Source: Acidobacteriaceae bacterium
Lineage (GTDB): Bacteria > Acidobacteriota > Terriglobia > Terriglobales > Acidobacteriaceae
NCBI GenBank assembly: GCA_030037635.1
Contig: JASHQH010000038.1
Span: 16,386 to 80,385 of the forward strand
Length of the DNA stretch: 64,000 nucleotides
Direction of reading: 5' to 3'
Shown in pieces: positions 25,849-35,104 of this stretch. A model generated the notes under the pieces. The model saw only the letters and a list, made by a program, of their open reading frames with translations. It was not told the origin of the DNA and searched no databases. Each line of letters opens with the position of its first letter. The first letter of the stretch is position 1. Position numbers and translations under genes: made by a program.

Positions 25849-25939
25849 AAGACAGGCCGGAGGATGGCGCAACCGCCGAACTTGGATGATTGCTTTCCCA
25901 GGTCTCAAAATCGAGACCTGGGGCGCCCTCTTTTCGAGG

Positions 25940-26055
25940 TGAGCTCTGTTCCCCTGTTCCCTGCCGGGGTCCCCAGCGGGCGATTTTTGCCTGCTGGGGT
26001 GGCCTGCTCCCTGTTTTACTCTCTGTTGCCTGTTGCCTGTTCCCTGCTTTTTTAA
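25940..26055. repeat. CAGGGAACAG-type repeat cluster with embedded REP-like palindrome
   Basis: Downstream of the hydrolase the top strand shows CTGTTCCCCTGTTCCCTG, then the palindrome at 25966-26002, then CTCTCTGTTGCCTGTTGCCT and GTTCCCTGCTTTTTT. The last part has a hairpin-plus-T character for rightward transcription, and so could end the Lol-like operon transcript. Confidence 0.8.
25966..26002. repeat. REP-like palindrome, copy 3
   Basis: GGGGTCCCCAGCGGGCGATT is followed by TTTGCCTGCTGGGGTGG. CCCCAGCGGGC pairs with GCCTGCTGGGG allowing one G-T pair. It is the clearest copy of the four in the window. Confidence 0.8.
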
Positions 26056-26147
26056 AGTGCGCTTCGTCACCGCGCCAGAGCAGAATTTCCCCGATTCTGT
26101 GGGAGATCTCCCATTGCCGGTTGACGAGGCAGAAAGCGAGGGCTGTT

Positions 26148-26561
26148 ATGGAGGTGAAAGTAACGCAGCTGGAGGGCGTCCGGTTTTCCATCCAGGCGCG
26201 TTCGCACACTGTCGACTGCGACCAGCCACAGGAAAACGGGGGCGCCGACACCGGCATGACTCCTCCCGAATTCCTGCTGGCTTCACTAGGCTCCTGCGCG
26301 GCTTATTATGCCGCGCAATATCTTAAGACCCGCAATCTGTCGCAGAGCGGAGTTCAAGTTACCGTTACTGCGGAAAAACTGCTCGAGCCCGCGCGGCTGG
26401 GCAACTTCCGGATTCAAGTCGTGAGCCCGGTGCCGCTGACCGACGAACAATACGCAGGCATGATGCGTTCGGTGCAGCATTGCCTGGTGCACAACACCCT
26501 AAAGTCGCCGCCGGAAATCAGGATCGAGCTGGCGTCGGCGATGACTGCCGTGCAGGGCTAA
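26148..26561 (+). CDS. OsmC/Ohr-family peroxidase
   Basis: The tracked ORF begins in repeat DNA, but the real start is the ATG at 26148 (MEVKVTQLEGVRF), giving 137 residues. The two redox cysteines of the family are present: Cys50 in LLASLGSCAAYYA and Cys112 in SVQHCLVHNTL. The TPPEFLLASLGSC segment is typical of the OsmC group rather than Ohr. It reduces organic or inorganic hydroperoxides in the cytoplasm. A weak GCGAGG lies upstream. It is monocistronic, followed by a structured non-coding segment. Confidence 0.9.
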   Translation: MEVKVTQLEGVRFSIQARSHTVDCDQPQENGGADTGMTPPEFLLASLGSCAAYYAAQYLKTRNLSQSGVQVTVTAEKLLEPARLGNFRIQVVSPVPLTDEQYAGMMRSVQHCLVHNTLKSPPEIRIELASAMTAVQG

Positions 26562-26568
26562 AGCTGCC

Positions 26569-26621
26569 CGTCTGCGCATAGGGTCGGACCCTGGTTCGCG
26601 ATGAGGAACGCTGCGCAGACG
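26569..26621. repeat. Three-way-junction-like inverted repeat after osmC-like gene
   Basis: Perfect 10-bp arms CGTCTGCGCA (26569-26578) and TGCGCAGACG (26612-26621) enclose two smaller hairpins: AGGGTCGGACCCT and GTTC-loop-GAAC. It begins 8 bases after the stop codon. It could end transcription or be a processed RNA structure, though no T-tract follows. Confidence 0.7.
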
Positions 26622-26727
26622 CGGCTTACGAATCGCCGGCATCGCCGTCCTAAAAAGAGTGCGCGCTAAACCACTGAGTCAGCCAATCAACGCAACTGCA
26701 GCCAGACGCACATGTTACACTTCAACT

Positions 26728-27096
26728 ATGTCAGGATGTATCGCGGCTCCCCTGCCCATTCATCGCTCAGCGATCGCCTTTCTGCTGTGCCTGCTGACAT
26801 TTCTGTTCGCTTTTGAAGCCAAGCTGGCCTGGTACAGCCCGGAGCGAGGTCTTTACGGCCAAGTCTCTACGACGAAGGCGTTCCCCGTAGATCAGCCAAC
26901 GCTAGTAGCTCACGGAGCGCCGGCGCCGGACCAGACCCATGCTCAGGCCTTCTTTGCGCCGGCAATTCTGATTGCGATTTGCATGATGACAGGCGATGCG
27001 TCGCCGAGCTGGCGCAACTTCACCGATCGTCCTTCCGTTTTTCTACCGTATTATCTCCTCCCCCCAATCGACATGCGTCCTCCTCCAGCGCGGTAG
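26728..27096 (+). CDS. Small membrane protein of unknown function
   Basis: From the ATG at 26728 (MSGCIAAPLPIHRS) the frame encodes 122 residues. A strong hydrophobic helix (AIAFLLCLLTFLFAFEAKLAW) is followed by an extracytoplasmic loop, a second hydrophobic segment (FFAPAILIAICMM) and a Pro-rich tail. No family is recognised with certainty. It lies upstream of, and in the same direction as, the RND efflux operon with a 323-bp gap. I recall similar proteins near acidobacterial efflux genes. There is no strong ribosome-binding site, so it is less certain than its neighbours. Confidence 0.55.
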   Translation: MSGCIAAPLPIHRSAIAFLLCLLTFLFAFEAKLAWYSPERGLYGQVSTTKAFPVDQPTLVAHGAPAPDQTHAQAFFAPAILIAICMMTGDASPSWRNFTDRPSVFLPYYLLPPIDMRPPPAR

Positions 27097-27419
27097 TTCT
27101 GCTGAAGCCGGGACAAGGCTCACCGTCGAAACCAACCTGCAACAGATTCAGCTTCGCGGTGACGCCTTTTGTGCGTTATAACTCGCGATCTGCGCTGCAT
27201 ATGAAAGATGGGCGGGTCTACGTGGTTCGATAAATGCTCGCAGGCGCGCGGCGGAGCCTGCGTCGGCATGACGAGCGTCGATTGGAAGAGGGTGGGTTGG
27301 GCAAACTGGCCCTTGCTCTCACCGCATCTAACTCTACGCCTCTCTGGCTTCTTACTTCGGCTTGTCTTATGGGTGCTCAGATCGTCGCTTGAGTGATTTG
27401 AACCAGGAGCAAGGACTTT
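27097..27419. other. Intergenic region before the efflux operon
   Basis: A 323-bp stretch that should contain the RND operon promoter. I see no gene, no repressor gene beside it, and no strong palindrome. A GGAGCAAGGACTTT ribosome-binding region immediately precedes the adaptor start. Confidence 0.5.
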
Positions 27420-28700
27420 ATGCATAATTTGCCTTTTCATTTTGCCGCTGCATCAGCGGCTTTGTGCGCATGCCTGGGGGTGACCGCCTGCCGCTCCGCA
27501 AGCCCCAGGGCCAATGCCGCCACGGTGCCTTCGGCGCGTGTTGCGGTCGCGCAGCGCGGCGACATTGCCCATGTTCTTACGCTGGCCGGGCAGTTCCAGC
27601 CCTACCAGGTGGTCGACGTGCACCCCAAGGTAAGCGGCTACATGAAAAAAATCAATGTGGACATCGGCGACATTGTGCGCCAAGGCCAAACACTGGCGAT
27701 TCTTGAAGTGCCTGAGTTGAGTGCCCAGCTTCAGAGCACGGTCTTTCAACTCAAACAGAGCCAGGAAGAGATCACGCGCGCGCAGCACGAAGTGAAAAGC
27801 GCCGAAGCGCTGAACTACGCACTGCATGCCGAGTCGGAGCGCCTGCAGCAAGCGGCGGCCACGCGGCCCGGCCTGATCGCGCAGCAGGAACTGGATGACG
27901 CGCAGGCCAGGGACCTCAATTCACAAGCGCAGGTGGATGCCGCCAAAGCCACACTGGCCGCGGCGCAGCAGCACGCTGAAGCCGCGCGAGCCGATAGCCA
28001 GCGCGTGCAGGCGCTCGCGGACTACACCACTGTAACCGCTCCTATTGCCGGCGTCGTGATCTGGCGGTATGCCGACACCGGCGCTCTCATCCAGGGCGGC
28101 ACCAACTCCAACGATCAAGCCCTCCCTATCGTTCGTCTCTCGCAGAGCAGTTTGCTGCGGCTCCGCGTGCCCGTCCCCGAAGACGACGTCCAGTACGTTC
28201 ATGACGGCGACTCGCTCGAGGTACGCGTCGACGCTGTCAACCGCTCGTTCACGGGGAAAATCGTTCGCTTTACGCGCGATGTGAACTTTGAAACCCGCAC
28301 CATGGAAACCGAAGTCGACGTGGAGAACAAGGATCTCTCCATCACCCCCGGCATGTACGCCAACACGGCGCTGCAGCTCGGCCATGTCAACGGCGCCATC
28401 ACCATACCTGTCGAGGCGCTGGTGCTGAACGCACACAATCGGGAGACGGTCTATGCGCTCGACAGCAGCAATCGCATCAGCATTCGCAACGTGCAAGTCG
28501 GCCTGCAGGGCTCAAAGCTGGCTCAGGTCACCAGCGGTCTAAGTGCCGGCGACCGGGTGATCATCGGCGGCCAGGAGAAATATCAGGAGGGCGAGGAAGT
28601 GAACCCGCTGATCACGCCGGAGCCTGCGTCGGAAACGGTGCAGGAATCGGGCGGAATGATTGACATGAAGGCCCAGAAAGACGCAGGAGCGCCGGAATAA
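27420..28700 (+). CDS. RND efflux periplasmic adaptor (membrane fusion protein)
   Basis: The 426-residue product has a signal region with a hydrophobic segment and a Cys (LGVTACRSA) that may be a lipidation site. Next are a biotinyl-lipoyl-like half (VDVHPKVSGYMKKINVDIGDIVRQGQTLAILE), a long coiled coil (about residues 95-190), the returning lipoyl half (TVTAPIAGVVIWRYADTGALI), a beta-barrel and a membrane-proximal domain ending in GDRVIIGGQEKYQEGEEV. It links the inner-membrane pump to the TolC-like channel. It is the first gene of a three-gene operon, and its stop overlaps the pump start (TAATG). Confidence 0.93.
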   Translation: MHNLPFHFAAASAALCACLGVTACRSASPRANAATVPSARVAVAQRGDIAHVLTLAGQFQPYQVVDVHPKVSGYMKKINVDIGDIVRQGQTLAILEVPELSAQLQSTVFQLKQSQEEITRAQHEVKSAEALNYALHAESERLQQAAATRPGLIAQQELDDAQARDLNSQAQVDAAKATLAAAQQHAEAARADSQRVQALADYTTVTAPIAGVVIWRYADTGALIQGGTNSNDQALPIVRLSQSSLLRLRVPVPEDDVQYVHDGDSLEVRVDAVNRSFTGKIVRFTRDVNFETRTMETEVDVENKDLSITPGMYANTALQLGHVNGAITIPVEALVLNAHNRETVYALDSSNRISIRNVQVGLQGSKLAQVTSGLSAGDRVIIGGQEKYQEGEEVNPLITPEPASETVQESGGMIDMKAQKDAGAPE

Positions 28701-31700
28701 TGCCCAAATTTGCTCTCAAATTCCCCTACTTCATCCTCATGCTGTGCCTGATGGTCGGCCTGGTAGGGGCGGTGAGCGTGGAGCGCATGCCCATCGACCT
28801 GTTTCCGTCGATCGATATGCCCGTCGTGGTGGTGGCCACGTTTTACAGCGGTATGCCGCCGCAACAGATCGAAGCCGACATCACCAACACCTTTGAGCGC
28901 TTCTTTACGCTGGCGGCCAACGTCGATCACAGCGAATCTCGCTCCCTGACCGGAGTCAGTCTCATCAAGATCTATTTCAAGCCCGGCACCGATCCCAATG
29001 CCGCGCTGAGCAACGTGGCCAATCTGGCCATGGCCGACCTGCGGCGCCTGCCCCCGGGCACGCTCCCTCCGGTAGTGCTGGGCATGGACGCTTCAACACA
29101 GCCCGTTTGCCTGATCACGCTCAAGGGCCAGGGCCTGAACGAAACCCAGCTCAAAGACTACGCGCAGTTTCAGGTGCGCAATCAAATCTCGAATGTGCAG
29201 GGAGCTTCGGTTCCGCAACCGTACGGAGGCACCTATCGGCAGATCCAGATCTACGTCGACCCGCTCAAGCTGGAGGCGCGCAACCTGAGCCTGAACGACG
29301 TGGTGAAGGCGGTGAACAGCTCCAACCTGATTCTTCCGGCGGGCGATGTGCGCATCGGCTCAAAAGACTACAACATTTACGCCAACAGCCAGTTTCCCGG
29401 CGCCAAGGCGATGAACGAGATGCCGCTGAAATCGGTGGGCAACGGCTCGGTTGTTGTCGCCGATGTGGGGCACGCTGAAGACTCGGGCGCGCTGCAGTAC
29501 AACATTGTGCGCATCGACGGGCAGCGGTCGGTTTACGTGCCCGTCTTCAAGCAGGGCGGCGGCTCAAATACCATCGCCATCGTGGATGGCATGAAAAACG
29601 CCATCAAGCACCTGGTGGATATTCCCGCCTCGCTGAAAACGGCCGTGGTCTTCGATCAATCGGTCTTCGTCAAGCTCGCCATCAAGAACCTCATCAAGGA
29701 AGCCAGTATCGGCCTCTTGCTCACCGGCGTCATGATCCTGATCTTTCTGGGCAGCCCGCGCGCCACTTTGGCTGTCATGCTTTCCATTCCGCTGTCGGCG
29801 CTGGTCTGCCTGCTCATTACGCGCGCCATGGGCGGCACCATCAACACCATGATCCTGGGAGGCCTGGCGCTGGCCTTTTCGCGCCTCATCGACGATTCCG
29901 TGGTGGTTCTCGAAAATATCTTCCGATTCATGGAGATGGGTAGTCCGCCGCACGAGGCCGCCGAGAAAGGCGGCATGGAAGTGTCGCTCGCCGTGCTGGC
30001 CGCCACGTCGACCACCTCCATCGTCTTCTTCCCCGTCACGTTTCTCTCCGGCATCAGCAAATACATCTTTACGCCGCTCGGCCTCGGCGTGGTGTTCTCC
30101 ATCTTCGCTTCCTACTTTTTCGCCATGACCGTGGTGCCGCTATTCTGCGCCCGGTTTGTGCGCCTTGATCCGCGTGGCGAGGCGCGCGAGGGAAACCCCG
30201 AAGCCGTCAAAGGGCACAAGGGGTCCAGTTTCCGGCGCTTCATCGCTGCTTTCAACGAGCGCTTCCACCAGTTCCTTGACGCTTATGAAAGGATTGCCCT
30301 GCGCGTGCTTCAGCGGCCGGCGCTGGCGGCCGGAACGATTCTCGGCGGCCTGGCCCTGATCTTTCTCGTCCTCTTTCCCTTCCTGGGCCGGGCCTATTTC
30401 CCGCGCACCGATCCCGGACAGTTCGTCATCAATGTGCGCATGCCCAGCGGCACACGCCTTGAAGTCAGCGATCAGTACATTGCCCGCGTTGAGAATGTCA
30501 TCCGCAACGTGGTCAAGCCCAGGGACCTGGGCATGATCGTCTCCAACATCGGCGTCTATCCCGATCTTTCGGCCATCTTCACCTCCAACGCGTCGATGGA
30601 TACGGCCTTCGTGCAGACCAGCCTCAACGAAGGGCACAGCGAAAGCAGTTATGAGTACATGCGCCGCGTGCAGGCCGAGCTTGCGCGCCAGATGCCGGAA
30701 TTGTCCACCTACTTCCAGGCCGGCGGCCTCGTTGACGGCGTCATCAATCAGGGTTTGCCTGCTCCCATCGATATCCAGATTGGATCGAACGATATGAACG
30801 GCGCCTTCGACCTGGCGCGAAGCCTGGCCGCGAAGATCCGCACCATGCCCAACGTCAGCAGCGTCTACATCCCGCAGGATCTCGACTATCCGGGTATCCA
30901 GCTCAATATCGATCGCGAAAAGGCCAGCCTCATCGGACTCACCGCGCAGGACGTGGTCGACAACGTCATCACCGCGATGACTTCAGACGGCATGATCGCA
31001 CCCAGTTACTGGATTGATCCGCAAAGCGGAAATAACTACATGGTTACGGTGCAATACGCCAATCGATGGCTCAATCACATGTCGCTTGAGGATTTCGAAA
31101 ACATTCCCCTGCGCGGCGTGCATCCTGCCGGATATAGCCCCGAAGAGGAGGGCCGCATGGCATCCGAGATGCCTGTGAATTTTCTGACCGGCGATCACAC
31201 CTCGGGTTATACGCCGCTCAGTTCGGTGGCCGACATTCAATTGATCAACACGCCGACCGAGGTGGATCACTATCAGATTCGCCGCGTCATCGATATTTAC
31301 GTCGCGACCAGAACAGAAGCCTTGCAGAGCGTAGGCGCGCGCATCAACAAACTGATCGGCCAAACCAGGACGGATCGCAACACCACCCTCTCCCTGCACG
31401 GCGCCGTCGTCAACATGAACCAGGCCTTCAGCGAGTTTGGGCTAGGGCTCGTCATCGCCGTGCTCATGGTCTACCTCATTCTCATGGCGCAGTTCCGCTC
31501 GTTCATCGATCCCTTCATCATTCTCATGGCCATTCCGCCGGGCCTGGTGGGCGTGGTCGTGATTCTGCTCTTCACCGGCGCCACGTTGAACATCATGTCG
31601 CTGATGGGAGTCATCATGATGACCGGCATTGTGGTCTCCAACAGCATTCTCATCGTGGAGTTCGCGGGCATCCTGCACAAACAGGGCCAGCCGCTTCTTG

Positions 31701-31957
31701 AGGCCGTGGTGCACGCCTGCAAGATTCGCCTGCGGCCCATCCTGATGACCTCGCTGGCTACGCTGCTGGGCATGATCCCCATGGCCATCGGCCTCGAGGC
31801 GGGCAGTGAGCAGTATGCTCCGCTGGCGCGCGCGGTTATCGGAGGCCTCGCCGCCTCTGTAGCGGTCACCATCTTTCTTGTTCCCGCCGTCTACCTGATC
31901 ATTCACGGCCGGCGCGAGGGAACTGCAACCGGCGCAGAAAGTGAACAACATGCCTAA
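28700..31957 (+). CDS. RND efflux transporter, inner-membrane pump
   Basis: The 1085-residue protein is the expected size for a full RND pump with 12 membrane helices and two large periplasmic loops. The TM4 proton-relay region reads AFSRLIDDSVVVLENIF, with the paired Asp of AcrB-type pumps. The TM10-11 region reads MGVIMMTGIVVSNSILIVEF, and RLRPILMTSLATLLGMIPMA follows. The N-terminus is slightly unusual: it opens MPKFALKFPYFILMLCL without a longer cytoplasmic lead. It expels drugs, lipids or other hydrophobic compounds across both membranes with the flanking adaptor and channel. The substrate is not predictable from sequence. Confidence 0.95.
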   Translation: MPKFALKFPYFILMLCLMVGLVGAVSVERMPIDLFPSIDMPVVVVATFYSGMPPQQIEADITNTFERFFTLAANVDHSESRSLTGVSLIKIYFKPGTDPNAALSNVANLAMADLRRLPPGTLPPVVLGMDASTQPVCLITLKGQGLNETQLKDYAQFQVRNQISNVQGASVPQPYGGTYRQIQIYVDPLKLEARNLSLNDVVKAVNSSNLILPAGDVRIGSKDYNIYANSQFPGAKAMNEMPLKSVGNGSVVVADVGHAEDSGALQYNIVRIDGQRSVYVPVFKQGGGSNTIAIVDGMKNAIKHLVDIPASLKTAVVFDQSVFVKLAIKNLIKEASIGLLLTGVMILIFLGSPRATLAVMLSIPLSALVCLLITRAMGGTINTMILGGLALAFSRLIDDSVVVLENIFRFMEMGSPPHEAAEKGGMEVSLAVLAATSTTSIVFFPVTFLSGISKYIFTPLGLGVVFSIFASYFFAMTVVPLFCARFVRLDPRGEAREGNPEAVKGHKGSSFRRFIAAFNERFHQFLDAYERIALRVLQRPALAAGTILGGLALIFLVLFPFLGRAYFPRTDPGQFVINVRMPSGTRLEVSDQYIARVENVIRNVVKPRDLGMIVSNIGVYPDLSAIFTSNASMDTAFVQTSLNEGHSESSYEYMRRVQAELARQMPELSTYFQAGGLVDGVINQGLPAPIDIQIGSNDMNGAFDLARSLAAKIRTMPNVSSVYIPQDLDYPGIQLNIDREKASLIGLTAQDVVDNVITAMTSDGMIAPSYWIDPQSGNNYMVTVQYANRWLNHMSLEDFENIPLRGVHPAGYSPEEEGRMASEMPVNFLTGDHTSGYTPLSSVADIQLINTPTEVDHYQIRRVIDIYVATRTEALQSVGARINKLIGQTRTDRNTTLSLHGAVVNMNQAFSEFGLGLVIAVLMVYLILMAQFRSFIDPFIILMAIPPGLVGVVVILLFTGATLNIMSLMGVIMMTGIVVSNSILIVEFAGILHKQGQPLLEAVVHACKIRLRPILMTSLATLLGMIPMAIGLEAGSEQYAPLARAVIGGLAASVAVTIFLVPAVYLIIHGRREGTATGAESEQHA

Positions 31958-33395
31958 TCGGATCTCGTCGCGGACCTCAGCAGCCGCCTTCCTCTTCGCT
32001 TCGTGGTTTGCTTGCACAGGCATGGCCCGCGCGCAGAAAGACTTGCTCCCCGACGCGCCGGCCGCGCACTTAGCTGTCGAAATCGGGCAGAATACACCGC
32101 CGTCTGGGCCCCCAGCGACAAGCCAACCGGCCGCAGCACAGCCGCCAGGCAACGGCCAAAACGCCCTGCCCCCAGGACCCAGTCTTACCATTGAGCAGGC
32201 TGAACAGATAGCCATCAGGAACAACCCCAACATCAGCGTGGCGCGGCTCATCGCGCTGGCTGCCGGCCAGATCACGCGCGAAGCCCGTTCGGCTGAATTG
32301 CCCACCGCCGTGGGCGATCTGACCGCCGTCGACGCACATGCCAACAGCCGCATCACCGCCGGCGCATTGAGCAATCCTTCCATCTACAATCGCGCCGCGG
32401 GCGGCATGACCGTGAGCCAGCTGATTACCGACTTCGGCCGCACGCACAACCTGGTTCTCAGCGCACAATCCAACGCCAAGGCGCAACTCGAAAGCGAGCG
32501 CGCCACCGAACTCGACATCACTCTCGCTGTCGATCAGGCCTTCTACCAGGCGCTCACTGCGCAGGCGGTGCTCAAAGTGGCCCATCAGACCGTCGACCAG
32601 CGGCAGGCCACAGACGATCAAGTGGGTGCGCTCACCAAGTCAAAGATCCGTTCTGATCTCGACCTGAGTTTTGCCGACGTGCAGTTATCGCAGGCCAAGC
32701 TCCTGTTGCTGGATGCACAGAACAATGAAGAGAGTGCGTTGGCCGCGCTCAACAACGTCCTCGGTTCCGACCAGGACACCGCCTACCGGCTGGTCGATGA
32801 AACCGGAGGCAACGCTCCTCCCGCCCCTGACAACGCCGAAGCCCTGGTTCAGGCCGCCTTTGCCGCGCGCCCCGATCTGGCCGCCCTGAACGATCAATTC
32901 ATCGCCGCGCGCCAATTCAGCACCGCGCAGCGGGACCTGTGGATGCCTACGTTCTCGGCCCTTGGCGCCGTGGGCGGCACGCCCGTGCGCGCCGACCAGA
33001 TCGAATCGTCGTGGTACGGCACCGCGGGCGCAAATATCAGCATTCCCGTTTTCAATGGATTTCTCTATAGCGCGGAGGAAAAGGAAGCGAAACTGCGGGC
33101 GCAGGCCGCGCAGGAAAGCGTGCGCAACCTCCACGACACCATCGCGCGCGACGTGCGCACCGCGGTTCTGAATGCCCAGACCGCTTACCAGCGCATCACT
33201 GTGACCCAGCAACTGCTTGACCAGTCCAACGTCGCGCTCGATCTGGCCACCGCACGCTACAAATACGGCCTGAGCGGCATTGTGGATTTGACCCAGGCGC
33301 AGCTCAATCAGACGCAGGCCGAAATCGCCAACACTAATGCGCGCTATTCCTATCAGACCGCGCTGGCGGAGGTGCGGTATGAGATTGGGCAATAA
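31950..33395 (+). CDS. TolC-family outer-membrane efflux channel
   Basis: From the ATG at 31950, which overlaps the pump's end by 8 bases, a signal peptide (AAAFLFASWFACTGMARAQ) leads to a Pro/Gln-rich linker. Two TolC-like repeats follow (about residues 80-270 and 290-480), with SLTIEQAEQIAIRNNPN at the first and LVQAAFAARPDLAALNDQ at the second. Coiled-coil helices and RYKYGLSGIVDLTQAQLNQT are typical of the family. It is the exit duct of the pump encoded upstream. An in-frame GTG at 31941 is an alternative start. The 3' end runs to within 15 bp of the convergent pgsA. Confidence 0.93.
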   Translation: MPNRISSRTSAAAFLFASWFACTGMARAQKDLLPDAPAAHLAVEIGQNTPPSGPPATSQPAAAQPPGNGQNALPPGPSLTIEQAEQIAIRNNPNISVARLIALAAGQITREARSAELPTAVGDLTAVDAHANSRITAGALSNPSIYNRAAGGMTVSQLITDFGRTHNLVLSAQSNAKAQLESERATELDITLAVDQAFYQALTAQAVLKVAHQTVDQRQATDDQVGALTKSKIRSDLDLSFADVQLSQAKLLLLDAQNNEESALAALNNVLGSDQDTAYRLVDETGGNAPPAPDNAEALVQAAFAARPDLAALNDQFIAARQFSTAQRDLWMPTFSALGAVGGTPVRADQIESSWYGTAGANISIPVFNGFLYSAEEKEAKLRAQAAQESVRNLHDTIARDVRTAVLNAQTAYQRITVTQQLLDQSNVALDLATARYKYGLSGIVDLTQAQLNQTQAEIANTNARYSYQTALAEVRYEIGQ

Positions 33396-33410
33396 AGCAG
33401 CGGCGAGGGA

Positions 33411-34052
33411 TCACCTGATCGTGACGGACTTCCCGCGCGAAAGCACTGCGGCCTTGCGCCGGTCCCTCGCGGCGTGGTCGATCTGCCGCCAGAAGCCCAC
33501 GAAATAGTCCACGGCCGAGATGGTTGAAACCAGCACCGTGAAGTAAATGGCGGCGACGGCGTACCAATACACCGGAACGGCCACCACGCCAAAGTGCCAC
33601 TCCTGCCAGCGGTGCGCCAGGATGGCTGACGTCACCGAAACGATTTGCACCACGGTCTTCAGCTTGCCCAGCTCACTGGCCGTGATGGTGAATCCCTCTG
33701 ACGACGCAATCGAGCGCAGCCCCGAAATCAGGAACTCGCGCCCGATGATCACCACGACAATCCACACCTTGACGACCTGCGGCTCGTAGGCCACCAGCGC
33801 GATGAACGCCGCTGCGACCATAATCTTGTCGGCCAGCGGATCCAGCAGCATGCCGATGGTGGTGATCTGGCCGTGCCGGCGGGCCAGATACCCGTCCAGC
33901 CCATCGGTGATCGACGCCAGAACGAACAGAACCGAGGCCAGAATCTCCTGCGCCCCGCCCGACCCCTGCCAGGGAAAATGAGGCGAGAGAATCCACAGGA
34001 ACACCGGGATCATGATGATCCGGGTCATCGTGATGGAGTTAGGAAGGTTCAT
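33411..34052 (-). CDS. pgsA: CDP-diacylglycerol-glycerol-3-phosphate 3-phosphatidyltransferase
   Basis: I prefer the ATG at 34052 (MNLPNSITMTRI), a start typical of PgsA, with AGGA seven bases upstream. The tracked start at 34082 adds ten poorly supported residues. The CDP-alcohol phosphotransferase motif D-x2-D-G-x2-A-R-x8-G-x3-D-x3-D is complete (DGLDGYLARR, then LLDPLADK). About six membrane helices follow. The enzyme makes phosphatidylglycerol phosphate, the precursor of phosphatidylglycerol and cardiolipin, in the inner membrane. It ends 15 bp from the TolC gene, convergently. Confidence 0.93.
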   Translation of the reverse strand: MNLPNSITMTRIIMIPVFLWILSPHFPWQGSGGAQEILASVLFVLASITDGLDGYLARRHGQITTIGMLLDPLADKIMVAAAFIALVAYEPQVVKVWIVVVIIGREFLISGLRSIASSEGFTITASELGKLKTVVQIVSVTSAILAHRWQEWHFGVVAVPVYWYAVAAIYFTVLVSTISAVDYFVGFWRQIDHAARDRRKAAVLSRGKSVTIR

Positions 34053-34127
34053 CCGCGTCCTGGTCTCTGGCGGTAACTCCATTATGGCACCGGATCGGGA
34101 TGGGCGTGTGAAACGTGACCGGAAGGC

Positions 34128-34655
34128 CTATTTCCGGGCGTGCGCCGTGGCCTGCGGATACAACGCGATCTGGAATTTCGCTTCATCGCTGTCGACCGGG
34201 GCCAGGCTGAAGTACTCGGCCGTCTTTTCCGCAAAAATGATCCTGGTGCGGAAGTAATAGATGTTGCCCGGTTCAACGGTCAGATGCGCCAGTTCCGCTT
34301 CAGACCCAACGAACGAAGACTGGATCACCGCGCAGAGATGGTGCTCGCCGGGGTCGACCGCGACCGCAAACCAGGAATCCCTCTTGTTGGCGCCCACCCA
34401 CGTTCCGTCGATTCCGATTTTCGTCGTCGGATATACGAGATTAGCCGCCTGGCCGGTGTCCTGGATGAAGTAGATCAGCGCCTTGCCGGGCTCAGGGTGA
34501 GCAACCGCGTGTTGCGAGTCGTCGAGCTTCACAGCCATGCTTACCCGCGTTTGGCCGCAGGCAGCGAGCGGGACAACGGGCAGGCGGGACGGGGTTTGGG
34601 CGAAGAGCGGCAAACAAAGGATCACGGAGGCAAAAAGTGCTCTGAGCGCTTTCAT
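34128..34655 (-). CDS. Secreted DUF2846-like protein
   Basis: The tracked ORF starts far upstream at 34964, inside the toxin gene. The credible start is the ATG at 34655, which gives a signal peptide (MKALRALFASVILCLPLFAQ). The mature roughly 155 residues contain GKALIYFIQDTGQ, TTKIGIDGTWVGANK, SWFAVAVDPGEHHLCA and GNIYYFRTRI, a beta-sandwich pattern like DUF2846 proteins. The function is unknown, with a periplasmic or outer-membrane location. It lies between pgsA and the toxin gene, all reading leftward. Confidence 0.75.
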   Translation of the reverse strand: MKALRALFASVILCLPLFAQTPSRLPVVPLAACGQTRVSMAVKLDDSQHAVAHPEPGKALIYFIQDTGQAANLVYPTTKIGIDGTWVGANKRDSWFAVAVDPGEHHLCAVIQSSFVGSEAELAHLTVEPGNIYYFRTRIIFAEKTAEYFSLAPVDSDEAKFQIALYPQATAHARK

Positions 34656-34714
34656 GGTCCTGATCCTATCAGGCCGGTTCCCGGCGACAGGGCGCCGCAA
34701 GGTCAGTAGATTAC

Positions 34715-35104
34715 TTACCAGATAACGGAGACCAAACGCGACTTTTTGATCAGCCTGTCGTGGGTAACAAGAGGAATTCCTTCCACTAGAGCGGTCGCCC
34801 CGATCAGTCTGTCCTGCGGGTCCTTTGGATAAGGATCGGGTAAGCTGACAGCCCGTGCTGCAATCTCCGGAGTAATGGGAAGCACCGTCATTTTGGAAGC
34901 GCACAGCCGGACGAAGGATTCCACACTGAGAGTGGTCTCCACCCGTCCCTTTTCCGCGAGCCATGCCAACTCCAAAAGGCTGATTCCCGCAATCGCGAGT
35001 TCGCCTTCACGGCGAGCAACGCGAATCGCTTCCTTCGCTCGTTTCGACAGTCTCTCCGGTTCAAAAGCCAGCCAGATGACGACATGCGTGTCGAGAAGGG
35101 TCAT
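34715..35104 (-). CDS. vapC: PIN-domain toxin of a VapBC-type module
   Basis: The 129-residue PIN domain has the expected acidic residues: Asp5 in LLDTHVVIW, a Glu in ISLLELAWL, and the DPQDRLIGATA segment near the end. The chain closes with LVTHDRLIKKS, the usual last strand. PIN toxins are metal-dependent ribonucleases, many cutting tRNA or rRNA. The start overlaps the antitoxin stop (ATGA), giving coupled translation in the usual antitoxin-first order. It closely follows the T-HDRLI/DPxDRLI subtype often paired with Phd-like antitoxins. Confidence 0.9.
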   Translation of the reverse strand: MTLLDTHVVIWLAFEPERLSKRAKEAIRVARREGELAIAGISLLELAWLAEKGRVETTLSVESFVRLCASKMTVLPITPEIAARAVSLPDPYPKDPQDRLIGATALVEGIPLVTHDRLIKKSRLVSVIW

